Shown: positions 16,490-25,456 of the stretch, one piece after another
Layout: the number at the start of each line of letters is the position of its first letter
How positions within the stretch are numbered: the first letter of the stretch is position 1
Assembly (NCBI RefSeq): GCF_000378985.1
Contig: NZ_KB905370.1
Location: 5,873,520 to 5,937,519 of the forward strand
Direction: 5' to 3'
DNA from: Ensifer sp. BR816
Lineage (GTDB): Bacteria > Pseudomonadota > Alphaproteobacteria > Rhizobiales > Rhizobiaceae
Length of the DNA stretch: 64,000 nt
Notes under the pieces: generated by a model
What the model was told of the DNA's origin: nothing
The model's input: only the letters and a program-made list of their open reading frames with translations
Databases searched by the model: none
Made by a program: the position numbers and the translations under genes

Positions 16490-17187
16490 ACCGACTGCTC
16501 CTCCTGCTGGCCATCCTTGCCATCGGCCTTGCACTCCTCATCTTCAATCATGACAGCGGCCAGACCTTTGGCATGAACAATGACGATTTCGGGCAGCTCG
16601 TCTCGCTCGCGGCCATTGCTACGCTGTTCGCGGCCGGCATTCTCCGCAGCCGACGCCATTTCGGGGAAAGCCTGCGTCAGATCGCCATTTGGCTGTTGAT
16701 CGCCGTCGGCCTCGTTTCGGGATATGCCTACCGCGTCGAGCTCCAGGCCTTCGGCGACCGGCTGCTCTCCGAGCTCATGCCCGGCCGGACGATGGTCGTC
16801 ACCGACAGCGAGGGACAGCAGGAGGTCGTGCTGCGCAAGCGCCTCGACGGCCATTTCCAGGCCGACACGAGCATCAATGGCCAGGAGGTCAGCATGCTCG
16901 TCGACACCGGCGCCAGCAGCATCGCGCTGACCTACGAGGACGCCGAGCGGGTCGGCCTCGATCCGTCCAGCCTCGGCTACACCCTGACCGTAATGACGGC
17001 GAACGGGCCGGCGCTCGCCGCGCCGGTCACGCTGGAGGAGATTTCGATCGGCTCGATCGAGCGCCGCAACATCCGGGCAATGGTCGCCGCCGAGGGTAAG
17101 CTCGACCGCAGCCTGCTCGGCATGAGCTTTCTCTCGACCCTCGACTTCCTGCAGATGCGTAGCGATGAACTGCGCCTGCGGGATTAA
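16486..17187 (+). CDS. Retropepsin-like (clan AA) aspartic protease, membrane-anchored
   Basis: A 233-residue protein with three hydrophobic segments in the first 90 residues (MNRLLLLLAILAIGLALLIF; VSLAAIATLFAAGIL; IAIWLLIAVGLVSGYAY) and a soluble C-terminal protease domain. The active-site motif is MLVDTGASSIALTYEDA near residues 137-153, with GRS-like flap and LDRSLLGMSFLSTLDF near the end. This matches the bacterial single-domain clan AA (TIGR02281) family, which must dimerise for catalysis. The domain probably faces the periplasm. It starts within the stop of the DUF1289 gene. Confidence 0.85.
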   Translation: MNRLLLLLAILAIGLALLIFNHDSGQTFGMNNDDFGQLVSLAAIATLFAAGILRSRRHFGESLRQIAIWLLIAVGLVSGYAYRVELQAFGDRLLSELMPGRTMVVTDSEGQQEVVLRKRLDGHFQADTSINGQEVSMLVDTGASSIALTYEDAERVGLDPSSLGYTLTVMTANGPALAAPVTLEEISIGSIERRNIRAMVAAEGKLDRSLLGMSFLSTLDFLQMRSDELRLRD

Positions 17188-17205
17188 GGCTATCGTTCTG
17201 CCCGT

Positions 17206-17306
17206 TGCGACGGTGCCGCGCGTCTATTCAGACGCACAACGGTCGCTCTACTATTTTGATTTGCTCCGCGCTTCCTAAATCGGCCCCGATCTAAGGAACC
17301 TGCGGA
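17206..17306. repeat. Rhizobial intergenic mosaic element, copy 4 (degenerate)
   Basis: GCGCGTCTATTCAGACGC hairpin, a diverged joining segment, and TTCCTAAATCGG...CCGATCTAAGGAA. The order matches copies 1-3 with more substitutions. It lies between the convergent protease and sugar permease genes. Confidence 0.7.
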
Positions 17307-17324
17307 AGGGTACACGGCCCGCTG

Positions 17325-18329
17325 TCAGGCGGCCGTGATCCGTTCGCGATACTTGTCGACAATGACGGCCAGGATGATCACGACGCCGGTGATCAGCTGA
17401 CGCATGAAGTCGCTCAGTCCAAAGAGGATGAGGCCGTTCGCGAGCACGCCTATGATGCAGGCGCCAAGCAACGTTCCGATCACGCTGCCGCGTCCGCCGC
17501 TGAGGCTCGTTCCGCCGATGATGACCGCCGCGATCGCGTTGAGTTCGAAGCCGATGCCGATGATAGGGCTCGCGATGTTGAGCCGTGCCATGTAGACCAT
17601 GGCGGCGATACCGACCAGCACGCCGGCAATCGTGAACGCCGCGATCTTGTAGATCATCAGCGAGTGACCCGCGAGGCGGACGGCTTCCTCGTTGTTGCCG
17701 ATCCCGTAAAGCAAGCGCCCGAACACCGTCTTCGAAAGAACGAACCAGGCAATACCTACAAGGGCGAGTGCAATCAGGAACACGACCGGCACGCCGTAAA
17801 TCATCTGCGAGCCAAAGGCGTTGAAGCTCGGCGGAAAGGAATAGATCGTCCGCGCATCCGTGACCTGCAGCGCCGCGCCGCGGGCGATGTTGAGCATGCC
17901 GAGCGTGACGATGAAGGAAGGCAGCCCCCAGAACGCGCTGATCCACCCGTTCAGGAAGCCGCAGAGCGCCCCGGTCCCGACGGCCGCGACGGTCGCCAGG
18001 CTGACCGCCTGAAAGACCGAGAGATCCGGGACGGTCAGCACCGAGCCGCCGACGACCGCGCAGAACGCCAGCATGGAGCCGACCGAGAGATCGATGCCGC
18101 CGATAAGGATGACAAAGGTCATGCCGATAGCGAGGATCAGGTTGATGGTGATCTGCGTCAGGATGTTGGAAATGTTGTTCGGCGACAGGAAGTGATCTGC
18201 CGTCAGGGCAAAGAACAGAATGAGCAGCAGCAGCGCGATGCCGATGCCGGCGTCGCGCAAGAGCAGCTTCATCGAGACCGCCGGGGCCGCTGTGGCCGGC
18301 GCAGTCGGTAGATTTTCGTCGAGTTGCAT
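17325..18329 (-). CDS. Sugar ABC transporter permease (RbsC family)
   Basis: A 334-residue inner-membrane protein with about ten hydrophobic segments. ILIGGIDLSVGSMLAF near residues 78-93 and FELNAIAAVIIGGTSLSGGRGS near residues 248-269 are the two signatures of RbsC/AraH-type permeases. It begins one base after the stop of the ATPase gene, so the two are tightly linked. With the ATPase and the binding protein it forms a ribose-type importer; the pentose or hexose carried cannot be read from sequence. Confidence 0.9.
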   Translation of the reverse strand: MQLDENLPTAPATAAPAVSMKLLLRDAGIGIALLLLILFFALTADHFLSPNNISNILTQITINLILAIGMTFVILIGGIDLSVGSMLAFCAVVGGSVLTVPDLSVFQAVSLATVAAVGTGALCGFLNGWISAFWGLPSFIVTLGMLNIARGAALQVTDARTIYSFPPSFNAFGSQMIYGVPVVFLIALALVGIAWFVLSKTVFGRLLYGIGNNEEAVRLAGHSLMIYKIAAFTIAGVLVGIAAMVYMARLNIASPIIGIGFELNAIAAVIIGGTSLSGGRGSVIGTLLGACIIGVLANGLILFGLSDFMRQLITGVVIILAVIVDKYRERITAA

Positions 18330-18330
18330 A

Positions 18331-19896
18331 TCAATGCCCCGTCTGTCTTTTCTCGCCCTGGTAGGCGTAGGTCAGGATCTTTTCTTCAGAGTAATCGGCG
18401 CGCGGAAGCGTGCCGACGATGCGATGCTGCGACATCACCATGATCCTGTCGCAAAGCGTCATCAGTTCAGGCAGCTCCGACGAGACCACGAGCAATGCCA
18501 GGCCGCGTTCCGCCAGGCGCCGGATCAAGGCGTAGATCTCCGCCTTGGCGCCGACATCGACGCCGCGTGTGGGTTCATCCAGCAGCAAGATTTCCGGCTT
18601 GCGGGCAAGCCATTTGGCAAGGACCACCTTTTGCTGATTGCCGCCCGAGAGCGTCGAGGCGTTCTTGCCGGGGCCGCCATATTTCAGCTTTAAATCCGTT
18701 CCCAGCTTTTCCGTCAGCGCATTTTCGGCTCTCTGATCGAGCAGGCCGCCGCGCGACACATCCGCCAATGAGGCCATAGTGACGTTCGCCGCGATCGGCA
18801 TTGACAGGATCAGCCCCTCTTCCTTGCGGTCCTCGGTCACGAAACCGATTCCCGCACGGATCGCGTCGCGCGGCGAGCGCAACGACACGGGTTTCCCACT
18901 CCGCAACAGGGTACCCGACAGTGGCGGCTGGGCGGCGAAGATGGCGCGCAGCAGTTCGGTGCGACCGGAGCCCACCAGACCGGCAATCCCAAGAATTTCA
19001 CCCTTGTGCAAATCGAAGGATACGCCGTCCTCGTGCGGAGACTCCGCATGACGGAAGTTGACCAGCGACAGCACTTTCTCGGAGCGCGCCGAGGACTCGA
19101 TGCTGTGGGTCATTTCCTTTTGCAATTGCTGGCCGACCATGGCGCGGACGAGCTCGTCCTGGCTGGTCTCGCCGATCCGTCGGCTTGTGACCGTCTCGCC
19201 GTTGCGCAACACGGTCACGCGGTCACACAGCCGGAATACCTCGTCGAGATGATGCGAGACAAAGATGATCGACACGCCACGACGACGCAGGTCGTTGATG
19301 ATGGAGAACAATCGCTCGGTTTCGCGCGACGTCAGGGTGGCGGTCGGCTCGTCAAGGATGAGCACCCGGCTATCGGTCATCAGCGCGCGGGCGACCTCGA
19401 CGAGTTGTCTATGGGCGATGCCGAGCCGTTCCACCGGCCAGCGGACGTCGATGTCCTTCAAGCCAATGGCATCGAGAACGGCTCTGGCGCGCATGTTCAT
19501 GTCGCGCCGCTTCACCACCCCCAGGGCGTTGCGCGGCAGATGCTCGATGAAGATGTTCTCCGCGACCGAGAGGAAGGGGAGCAGGTTGAATTCCTGGTGC
19601 ACGACCTGCAGGCCGCGCGCTTTCGCATCCCGCGGTGTCTGAGGCGAATAGGATTCGCCGGCCAACGTGATGGCTCCCGAGTCGGGCTTGACGATCCCGC
19701 AAAGCACCTTGATCAGCGTGGATTTTCCGGCCCCGTTCTCGCCGATGAGCCCGTGCACCTCGCCAGGCGCGACCGAAAGCGTCACTCCGGCCAACGCGAC
19801 CGATCCGCCGAAGCGCTTGCGAATGCCGTGAAGCTCGAGAAGTGGCGCAGGTTCCGTGCACGCCACCGGATCGACGTGCCCCAGGTTCGTTTTCAT
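18331..19896 (-). CDS. Sugar ABC transporter ATP-binding protein (RbsA family, two ABC domains)
   Basis: A 521-residue protein with two ABC cassettes. The first has Walker A GENGAGKSTLIKVLCG near residue 53 and DEPTATLTSRETERLF. The second has a degenerate P-loop GLVGSGRTELLRAIFA, signature LSGGNQQKVVLAKWLARKP and DEPTRGVDVGAKAEIY. Degeneracy of the second P-loop is usual in RbsA-type proteins. It lies 64 bp after the binding-protein gene, with a hairpin between, and directly ahead of the permease. Confidence 0.92.
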   Translation of the reverse strand: MKTNLGHVDPVACTEPAPLLELHGIRKRFGGSVALAGVTLSVAPGEVHGLIGENGAGKSTLIKVLCGIVKPDSGAITLAGESYSPQTPRDAKARGLQVVHQEFNLLPFLSVAENIFIEHLPRNALGVVKRRDMNMRARAVLDAIGLKDIDVRWPVERLGIAHRQLVEVARALMTDSRVLILDEPTATLTSRETERLFSIINDLRRRGVSIIFVSHHLDEVFRLCDRVTVLRNGETVTSRRIGETSQDELVRAMVGQQLQKEMTHSIESSARSEKVLSLVNFRHAESPHEDGVSFDLHKGEILGIAGLVGSGRTELLRAIFAAQPPLSGTLLRSGKPVSLRSPRDAIRAGIGFVTEDRKEEGLILSMPIAANVTMASLADVSRGGLLDQRAENALTEKLGTDLKLKYGGPGKNASTLSGGNQQKVVLAKWLARKPEILLLDEPTRGVDVGAKAEIYALIRRLAERGLALLVVSSELPELMTLCDRIMVMSQHRIVGTLPRADYSEEKILTYAYQGEKRQTGH

Positions 19897-19921
19897 CAGG
19901 ACATATCCATGTGGGAGAAGA

Positions 19922-19946
19922 CCGCACCGGCCAGAAGCCGGTGCGG
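19922..19946 (-). other. Hairpin between sugar-binding-protein and ATPase genes
   Basis: CCGCACCGGC (19922-19931) pairs with GCCGGTGCGG (19937-19946) around a 5-base loop. There is no T-run on the minus strand, so it more likely stabilises the upstream binding-protein mRNA, as in maltose-type operons, than terminates. Confidence 0.6.
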
Positions 19947-19960
19947 TGCGACAGGCCGCG

Positions 19961-20893
19961 TTACTTCACATCGTCCGTGGTGACGAGCTTGATGTCGGTC
20001 TTGACCCAGCCCTCGAGTTTCGGACCGCCGGCCACTACCGCCAGGGCCTTGTCGATAGCGTCGGATGCCATTTGCGAACCGAACTGGTCCACGGTCGCGA
20101 GCAGTTTGCCTTCCTTCAGCAGCGGCTGCACAGCCGAGACGTTGTCGAAGCCAACGACCTTGATATCGGATCGTCCGGCAGCGTCGAGCGCCTTGATGAT
20201 GCCGATGGCCATGGAGTCGTTTGCCGCCATGACGCCCTGGATGTCCGGGTGCGCCGTCAGCATCGTCGAAAACACCGAGTTCGCTTCCTCCGTTTCCCAA
20301 TGCGCGGTGCGAGAATCGAGAAGGTTGAGCTTGCCGGCGGCGATCGCATCCTCGAAGCCGAGCTTGCGCTGGGCCGCGTTGTCGGCGCCCGGGTTGCCCT
20401 CGATGATGACGACCTTGCCGCCTTCACCGAGCGACTTGGCGAGAGCGTCGCCGGCCAGCTTGGCGCCGCCGCGGTTGTCGGGACCGACGAAGGCCAGATC
20501 CAGCCCGGCATCCTTCTTGGCCTGCTCATCGAGCGAGACGTCGAAATTGACCACCGTGATGCCGGCATCGACGGCCTTCTTCAGCGGAGCGACCATGGCG
20601 CGGGAATCGGCCGGCGCGATCACGATCGCATCGACACCCTGCGTGATAAAGTTCTCGACGCCGTTCAACTGGCTTTCAAAATCGGTTTCGTTCTGCATGC
20701 CGATCGCCTTCAGCTCGTAGTCGCCACGCTTCTTGGCGTGGGCCTCGGCGCCTTCCAGCATGTTCTTGAAGAAGTCATTGGCGAGCGACTTCATGACGAG
20801 ACCGACGACCGGCTTGTCGGCCGCGGCGGCAATGGTCGGAAGCGCGGTTGCCGCGACGAGCGCCAGGACGGATGCAAATTTGAACAGTTTCAT
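19961..20893 (-). CDS. Sugar ABC transporter periplasmic binding protein (RbsB family)
   Basis: A 310-residue secreted protein. The ATG at 20893 is chosen because AAGGAGG stands seven bases upstream and a signal peptide (MKLFKFASVLALVAATALPT, cleaved after AAA) follows. The mature part starts DKPVVGLVMKSLANDFFKNM, the usual family opening, and has AIVIAPADSRAMVAPLKKA, ANDSMAIGIIKAL and GFDNVSAVQPLL. It is the first gene of the importer operon and is divergent from the LacI repressor. Ligand: probably a monosaccharide or polyol; not determined. Confidence 0.92.
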   Translation of the reverse strand: MKLFKFASVLALVAATALPTIAAAADKPVVGLVMKSLANDFFKNMLEGAEAHAKKRGDYELKAIGMQNETDFESQLNGVENFITQGVDAIVIAPADSRAMVAPLKKAVDAGITVVNFDVSLDEQAKKDAGLDLAFVGPDNRGGAKLAGDALAKSLGEGGKVVIIEGNPGADNAAQRKLGFEDAIAAGKLNLLDSRTAHWETEEANSVFSTMLTAHPDIQGVMAANDSMAIGIIKALDAAGRSDIKVVGFDNVSAVQPLLKEGKLLATVDQFGSQMASDAIDKALAVVAGGPKLEGWVKTDIKLVTTDDVK

Positions 20894-20930
20894 AGGTTTC
20901 CTCCTTGAGAACCCGCCGCCTCCAGCAGCG

Positions 20931-21017
20931 GTGAACCGTTTCATAGGCTAGCCAGATGTTCGTTTCACGCATCAGGAAATCGTTTCATCGCGAAACTGTC
21001 AATATGAAACGTTTCAT
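20931..21017. promoter_or_regulatory. Cluster of LacI-type operator palindromes between the sugar operon and its repressor
   Basis: A perfect palindrome, ATGAAACGTTTCAT, spans 21004-21017. An imperfect one, GTGAACCGTTTCAT, spans 20931-20944. A split pair, GTTTC/GAAAC, spans 20982-20996. All share the TGAAAC/GTTTCA half-site with a central CG, as LacI/GalR proteins prefer. They lie in the divergent promoter region, so the repressor probably controls both directions. Confidence 0.75.
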
Positions 21018-21079
21018 CGTTGCAATCTTTTGCACTGCCTCTATATCCAAGTCAGTACAAGCTTCTTCGTGGAGTACTC

Positions 21080-22081
21080 GTGGCCGTCACCATAAAACAT
21101 GTCGCGAAGGCCGCGGGCGTCGCCGTCGGCACGGTCTCGCGCGTTCTCGCAAAGAACAAGACCGTCAACGAAGAGATCAGGATACGCGTCGAGGACGTCA
21201 TCCAGGAACTCGGCTACAAGCCTAATTCCATCGGACGCAGCCTGCGACTGAACAAGACCGACCTGATAGGCTTGGTGATTCCCGACATCACCAACCCCTT
21301 CTTCGCCGAACTCGCAAAACATGTCGAAATGCTGGCCTCGGCCGAGGGGTATTCCGTACTGCTTGCCAATAGCCATGACGATCCCGCCGCCGAACAGCAG
21401 CAGGTACAAGCGCTCCTCGGTCGTCTGCCGAGCGGAATGATCTTGGTGCCAGTCAGCGAAAGCGTGATTGGCGATCTCGTCAGAGGCAAGAACACCGTCA
21501 CCGTGGACCGCCCGCTGAAGGGCCAGACGCTTGTCGGCGTGGACAACCGAAGAGGCGGCTACCTCGCCGCCGATCACCTCCTGTCGCTCGGCCACCGCCG
21601 CATTGCTTACATGGGCGGTCCTCCCGCGCTGGATGTCGCGCGCGAACGGCGTGAAGGCTTCGTCGGCCGGATTCGCGAATTTCAGCAAAAGAACCCGAGC
21701 CAGTCGCTCGCCTTTCAGACGGTTGACGGCAATTTCGACTACAGGGCCGGCGAGGAACTTGGCAACCGCTTGCTGCGGCAGGAAGGACCGCATCGACCAA
21801 CGGCAATCGCCACCGCCAGCGACCAGCAGGCGATCGGCCTGATGCGCGCGACTGCCGACCTGGGACTTTCGATACCGAACGACCTGTCGATCGTCGGCTT
21901 CGACGACATCCCGCTTGCGTCCCTCGTTCTGCCGCGATTGACCACCATTCGCCAACCGCTCGCCGAGATTGCGCGGATTGCGCTCGATGCAATCCTCAAC
22001 CGCCCGTCGGTGACAAAAGAGTGCAAGCTCGAACCGGTCCTGGTGGAACGAAACTCGACGCGCGCCTGGTCCGTACGATAG
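21080..22081 (+). CDS. LacI-family repressor of the sugar ABC operon
   Basis: A 333-residue protein. The GTG at 21080 is preferred, with GGAG six bases before it, because the helix-turn-helix then starts correctly: VTIKHVAKAAGVAVGTVSRV at residues 3-22 with the hinge GYKPNSIGRSLRLNKT. The effector domain includes IGLVIPDITNPFFAELAKHV, a GHRRIAYMGGP strand and SIVGFDDIPLASLVLPRLTT, the standard sugar-binding fold. It is divergent from the binding-protein gene with the operator cluster between. Likely action: repression relieved by the transported sugar. Confidence 0.9.
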   Translation: MAVTIKHVAKAAGVAVGTVSRVLAKNKTVNEEIRIRVEDVIQELGYKPNSIGRSLRLNKTDLIGLVIPDITNPFFAELAKHVEMLASAEGYSVLLANSHDDPAAEQQQVQALLGRLPSGMILVPVSESVIGDLVRGKNTVTVDRPLKGQTLVGVDNRRGGYLAADHLLSLGHRRIAYMGGPPALDVARERREGFVGRIREFQQKNPSQSLAFQTVDGNFDYRAGEELGNRLLRQEGPHRPTAIATASDQQAIGLMRATADLGLSIPNDLSIVGFDDIPLASLVLPRLTTIRQPLAEIARIALDAILNRPSVTKECKLEPVLVERNSTRAWSVR

Positions 22082-22113
22082 CGACCTTCGGCGACTGATC
22101 CCGGATCAAGCGG

Positions 22114-22875
22114 TCAGTTGCGCAGCCTGTAGCCGGTGCGGAAGATCCAGGTCAGCACGGCCATGCAGATCGCCAGGAAAGCAAGAATGATCACGGCGCT
22201 TGCGAGCGGGTCGACGTCGGAAATCTCGAAGAAGCTCCAGCGGAAACCACTGATCAGATAGAGGACCGGGTTGAAATGGCTGACGGCCCGCCAGAACGGC
22301 GGCAGCATGTCGACCGAGTAGAAGCTACCGCCAAGGAAAACGAGCGGCGGGACGACCAGCATCGGGATCAGGTTCAATTGCTCGAAGTCTTTCGCCCAGA
22401 TGCCGATGATGAAGCCGAACAGGCTGAACGTCACCGCCGTCAGCACGAAGAAGAAGATCATCGCAAAGGGATGGGCGATGCTGAGGTCGACGAACAGCGA
22501 TGCGGTGAGCAGGATGATCGTGCCGATCATCAGCCCCTTGGTCGCCGCCGCGCCGACGTAGCCGAGAACGATTTCCAGCATTGAGATCGGCGACGACAGT
22601 ACTTCGTAGATCGTGCCGGTGAATTTGGGGAAGTAGATGCCGAAGGAGCCGTTGCCGATGCACTGCGTCAGCAGCGTCAGCATCATCAGCCCGGGCGTGA
22701 TAAAGGCGCCGTAGGAAATACCGTCGATCTGCTGGATGCGCTCGCCGATCGCCGCGCCGAAGACGATGAAATAGAGCGACGTCGAGATGACCGGGGATAC
22801 GACGCTCTGCAGCAGGGTGCGTCGCGTACGCGCCATCTCGAAAAAATAGATGGACTTGATCGCCTCGATGTTCAT
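22114..22875 (-). CDS. ABC-2 type transporter permease
   Basis: A 253-residue inner-membrane protein with six hydrophobic segments. It starts at the ATG at 22875, which overlaps the ATPase stop by 4 bases (ATGA). [20 protein letters not shown] near the start, [20 protein letters not shown] and the closing [20 protein letters not shown] are typical of NodJ/DrrB-type exporters. With its partner ATPase it forms a two-gene efflux system; cargo (lipid, drug or polysaccharide) is unknown. It converges on the LacI gene. Confidence 0.88.
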   Translation of the reverse strand: MNIEAIKSIYFFEMARTRRTLLQSVVSPVISTSLYFIVFGAAIGERIQQIDGISYGAFITPGLMMLTLLTQCIGNGSFGIYFPKFTGTIYEVLSSPISMLEIVLGYVGAAATKGLMIGTIILLTASLFVDLSIAHPFAMIFFFVLTAVTFSLFGFIIGIWAKDFEQLNLIPMLVVPPLVFLGGSFYSVDMLPPFWRAVSHFNPVLYLISGFRWSFFEISDVDPLASAVIILAFLAICMAVLTWIFRTGYRLRN

Positions 22876-23798
22876 CGCCCCGCCTCCACTATCTCGACGA
22901 AAATATCCTCGAGCGAACTTTGCTGCGTCGAGAGATCGCGCAGCCTGATCCCGGTCTCCGCGAGCGTCGCGAGCAGTGCGGTGATGCCCGTCCGTTCGGC
23001 GCTCGTGTCGTAGTCGTAGATCAGGCTCTGGCCATTGTCCTCGAGCGTCAGATTGTAGGAGGACAACGAATCCGGGATGCGCTCCAGAGGTTGGGCGAGA
23101 TCGACGCGCAACTGCTTGCGGCCAAGCTTGGTCATCAGCGCATCCTTCTCCTCGACCAGAAGGATCTCGCCGCCATTGATGACGGCGATGCGGTCGGCGA
23201 TCTCTTCCGCCTCCTCGATATAGTGCGTCGTCAGGATGATCGTCACACCCGAGGCGCGCAGCCGCTCGACGACTTCCCACATGCTTTTGCGCAGGCTGAC
23301 ATCGACGCCGGCGGTCGGCTCGTCAAGGAACAATATGCGCGGTTCGTGCGACAGCGCCTTGGCGATCAGTACGCGCCGTTTCATGCCGCCGGAAAGCTCG
23401 CGCAGCATGTTGTCCTTCTTGTTCCAGAGCGACAGGTCCTTCAGCACCTTCTCGATATGGGCTGGATCCGGCTTCCTGCCGTGCAGGCCGCGCGAGAAGG
23501 AAACCGTGTTCCACACCGTCTCGAAGGCATCGGTCGTCAGTTCCTGCGGCACGAGGCCGATCATCGCCCGCGTCTCGCGAAAGTCGTGCACGACGTCATG
23601 GCCATCGACGGTCACCTTGCCACCACTCGGGTTGACAATGCCGCAGATGATCGAGATCAGGGTCGTCTTGCCGGCACCGTTAGGCCCGAGCAAAGCGAGG
23701 ATTTCCCCCTCCTCGATGTCGAGGTTGACACCTTTTAGCGCCTCGAAACCGGAGGCATAGGTTTTCGACAGATTCGAAACGGAAACGATAGAAGCCAT
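22872..23798 (-). CDS. ABC-2 type transporter ATP-binding protein (NodI/DrrA-like)
   Basis: A 308-residue protein. The start [20 protein letters not shown] at 23798 gives normal family length; the open frame reaches 23882 with non-family residues. Walker [17 protein letters not shown], signature [19 protein letters not shown], Walker [13 protein letters not shown] and switch His ([10 protein letters not shown]) are intact. The C-terminal part ([15 protein letters not shown]...EDIFVEIVE) is the usual extension of this subfamily. It powers the permease encoded immediately downstream. Confidence 0.9.
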   Translation of the reverse strand: MASIVSVSNLSKTYASGFEALKGVNLDIEEGEILALLGPNGAGKTTLISIICGIVNPSGGKVTVDGHDVVHDFRETRAMIGLVPQELTTDAFETVWNTVSFSRGLHGRKPDPAHIEKVLKDLSLWNKKDNMLRELSGGMKRRVLIAKALSHEPRILFLDEPTAGVDVSLRKSMWEVVERLRASGVTIILTTHYIEEAEEIADRIAVINGGEILLVEEKDALMTKLGRKQLRVDLAQPLERIPDSLSSYNLTLEDNGQSLIYDYDTSAERTGITALLATLAETGIRLRDLSTQQSSLEDIFVEIVEAGR

Positions 23799-24052
23799 GA
23801 AAAGCGGATCCGAAAGCGGGGCAATATCGGCGGGTTGTTGCTCTATATGGGCCGATTCACATTGTTTTGCAGCCCGTCCCACGCAATTTTGAGGGTGACA
23901 CTGCGTTTAACGGGCATTTTGTGGACACCGTTCCTGTCGGGCGGTCTACCGTTCGCATGCCCTACACGGCAATACCGGCTCGCTCAGACGATCGGACCGT
24001 TCAGGATCAGCGGAATCTCTGCCTGCGGGCAAAACAGTAGGGGCGGTCATTG

Positions 24053-24379
24053 TTACGCCCTGTCTCGGCAGAAGATCTCGTAGAGCGCCATGATCAACCG
24101 TGCGGCCTTGTCCTCGGCCAGGCGATAGAATATCTGCTTCGCGTCACGCCGCGTCGCGACGATACCCGCCTCGCGAAGGACTGTGAGTTGCTGCGACAAG
24201 GTCGGTTGGTGGATGCCGAGTGTCTCTTCCAACTGGCCCACGGAATGCTCGCCTTCGACGAGCGTGCAGACGATCATCAGCCGGTTCTGGTTTGCGAGCG
24301 TCTTGAGCAGCGCCGCCGCTTGGCCCGCCTGCTCCCCCATGTCCGGGCCGACCTTTCGCAATGTCGTCAAACTTCGCAT
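24053..24379 (-). CDS. bigR: ArsR-family redox/sulfide-sensing repressor (BigR-like)
   Basis: A 108-residue winged helix-turn-helix repressor. The ATG at 24379 has GGAG six bases upstream. HTH residues are SVGQLEETLGIHQPTLSQQL with LREAGIVATRRDAKQIFYRL. Two cysteines at about positions 38 and 104 lie 66 residues apart, the same spacing as the sensing Cys42/Cys108 pair known for Xylella BigR, which forms a disulfide or polysulfide bridge in response to sulfide. It lies directly downstream of the beta-lactamase-like hydrolase gene, matching the known bigR-blh pairing. Confidence 0.82.
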   Translation of the reverse strand: MRSLTTLRKVGPDMGEQAGQAAALLKTLANQNRLMIVCTLVEGEHSVGQLEETLGIHQPTLSQQLTVLREAGIVATRRDAKQIFYRLAEDKAARLIMALYEIFCRDRA

Positions 24380-24389
24380 CTCCATCTCC

Positions 24390-25280
24390 TCAGCCCCATG
24401 CCGCTCCCTTGAGCGCATTGAGCGGAAATTTCAGATAGCGCGCGCCATTGGCTTCCGGATCCGGCAGACGGCCGCCGCGAATATTGACCTGCAACGCGTG
24501 CAGGATCAGCTTCGGCATCGGCAGCGTCCGGTCGCGCGCCTCGCGCAACTGAACGAACTGATCCTCGCTCACGCCAGCAATATGAGCATTGCAGCGCTTC
24601 TCCTCGCCGACAGTGCTTTCCCAGCGCGGCTGGCGGCCCTCCGGCCGATAGTCGTGACCGGTGAAAACGCGGGTTTCGTCCGGCAGCGCCAGGATCTCGG
24701 AGATCGAGCGCCACAGCTGGCGTGCATCACCTCCCGGGAAGTCCGCCCGGGCCGTCCCGCTGTCCGGCATGAAGACCGTGTCGTGGACGAAGGCAGCGTC
24801 GCCGAAGATATAGGTGACGGAGGCAAGGGTGTGGCCGGGCGAATAGAGCACGCGCCCTTCGAGCGCCCCAAGGGAGAGGCGTTCGCCTCCGTCGAAGAGG
24901 CGGTCCCATTGCGACCCGTCCGCCTCGAGCTCCGGCCAATTGTAGATGCCTTTCCAGAGCCTCTGGACCCGCACGATCTCGGATCCGATGCCTGTCGGCG
25001 CTCCCGTCCGCTCCTTCAGATAGGCTGCCGCCGAGAAATGGTCCGCATGCGGATGGGTGTCGAGAATCCAATCCACCGCCAGACCGTTTTCGGCCACGTA
25101 TTCGAGGATCAAGTCCGCCTGTTCGGTCGCCGTCGTGCCCGACTTCTCGTCGAAATCGAGGACCGGGTCGATGATGGCGCAACGCTTCGTCAACGGATCG
25201 GCAACGACATATTGGATGCTTCCGGTGCGACACTCGTAAAAGCCTTTGACGTCCGGTCTCAGGGTTGCAACTGCAGCCAT
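24390..25280 (-). CDS. blh: Metallo-beta-lactamase-fold sulfur dioxygenase-like protein (Blh/ETHE1 family)
   Basis: A 296-residue protein starting at the ATG at 25280 behind GGAG. Motifs are THPHADHFSAAAYLKERTGA (HxHxDH metal site near residues 70-75), YSPGHTLASVTYIFGD, FMPDSGTARADFPGGDARQL and TGHDYRPEGR, as in persulfide dioxygenases and the Blh proteins of BigR operons. Expected role: oxidation of glutathione persulfide formed from hydrogen sulfide. It is followed by bigR and preceded, 176 bp upstream on the same strand, by a TauE-type exporter that could remove the resulting sulfite. Confidence 0.85.
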   Translation of the reverse strand: MAAVATLRPDVKGFYECRTGSIQYVVADPLTKRCAIIDPVLDFDEKSGTTATEQADLILEYVAENGLAVDWILDTHPHADHFSAAAYLKERTGAPTGIGSEIVRVQRLWKGIYNWPELEADGSQWDRLFDGGERLSLGALEGRVLYSPGHTLASVTYIFGDAAFVHDTVFMPDSGTARADFPGGDARQLWRSISEILALPDETRVFTGHDYRPEGRQPRWESTVGEEKRCNAHIAGVSEDQFVQLREARDRTLPMPKLILHALQVNIRGGRLPDPEANGARYLKFPLNALKGAAWG

Positions 25281-25295
25281 CGTAGCGCTCCCATC

Positions 25296-25315
25296 AATAT
25301 ACACTTAAATATATT
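25296..25315. promoter_or_regulatory. AT-rich inverted repeat, candidate BigR operator
   Basis: AATATA and TATATT flank an 8-base spacer at 25296-25315, 16 bp ahead of the blh start. It is set in a strongly AT-rich stretch unlike the surrounding GC-rich DNA. BigR is known to bind an AT-rich palindrome overlapping the -10 box of its own operon, so this is the obvious candidate. Confidence 0.6.
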
Positions 25316-25456
25316 ATATATCGTTTGATCGAACAAGCTGACCGAACGACGTCGATCCTCACGTCGCGCGTTTCAGGTACACTGAGCAAGGGATTATCGC
25401 ACAGCCCGCGGCGCCAAGAGTGATCCAATTTGGGGTGGCCGGCCGCCTATTCGCGG

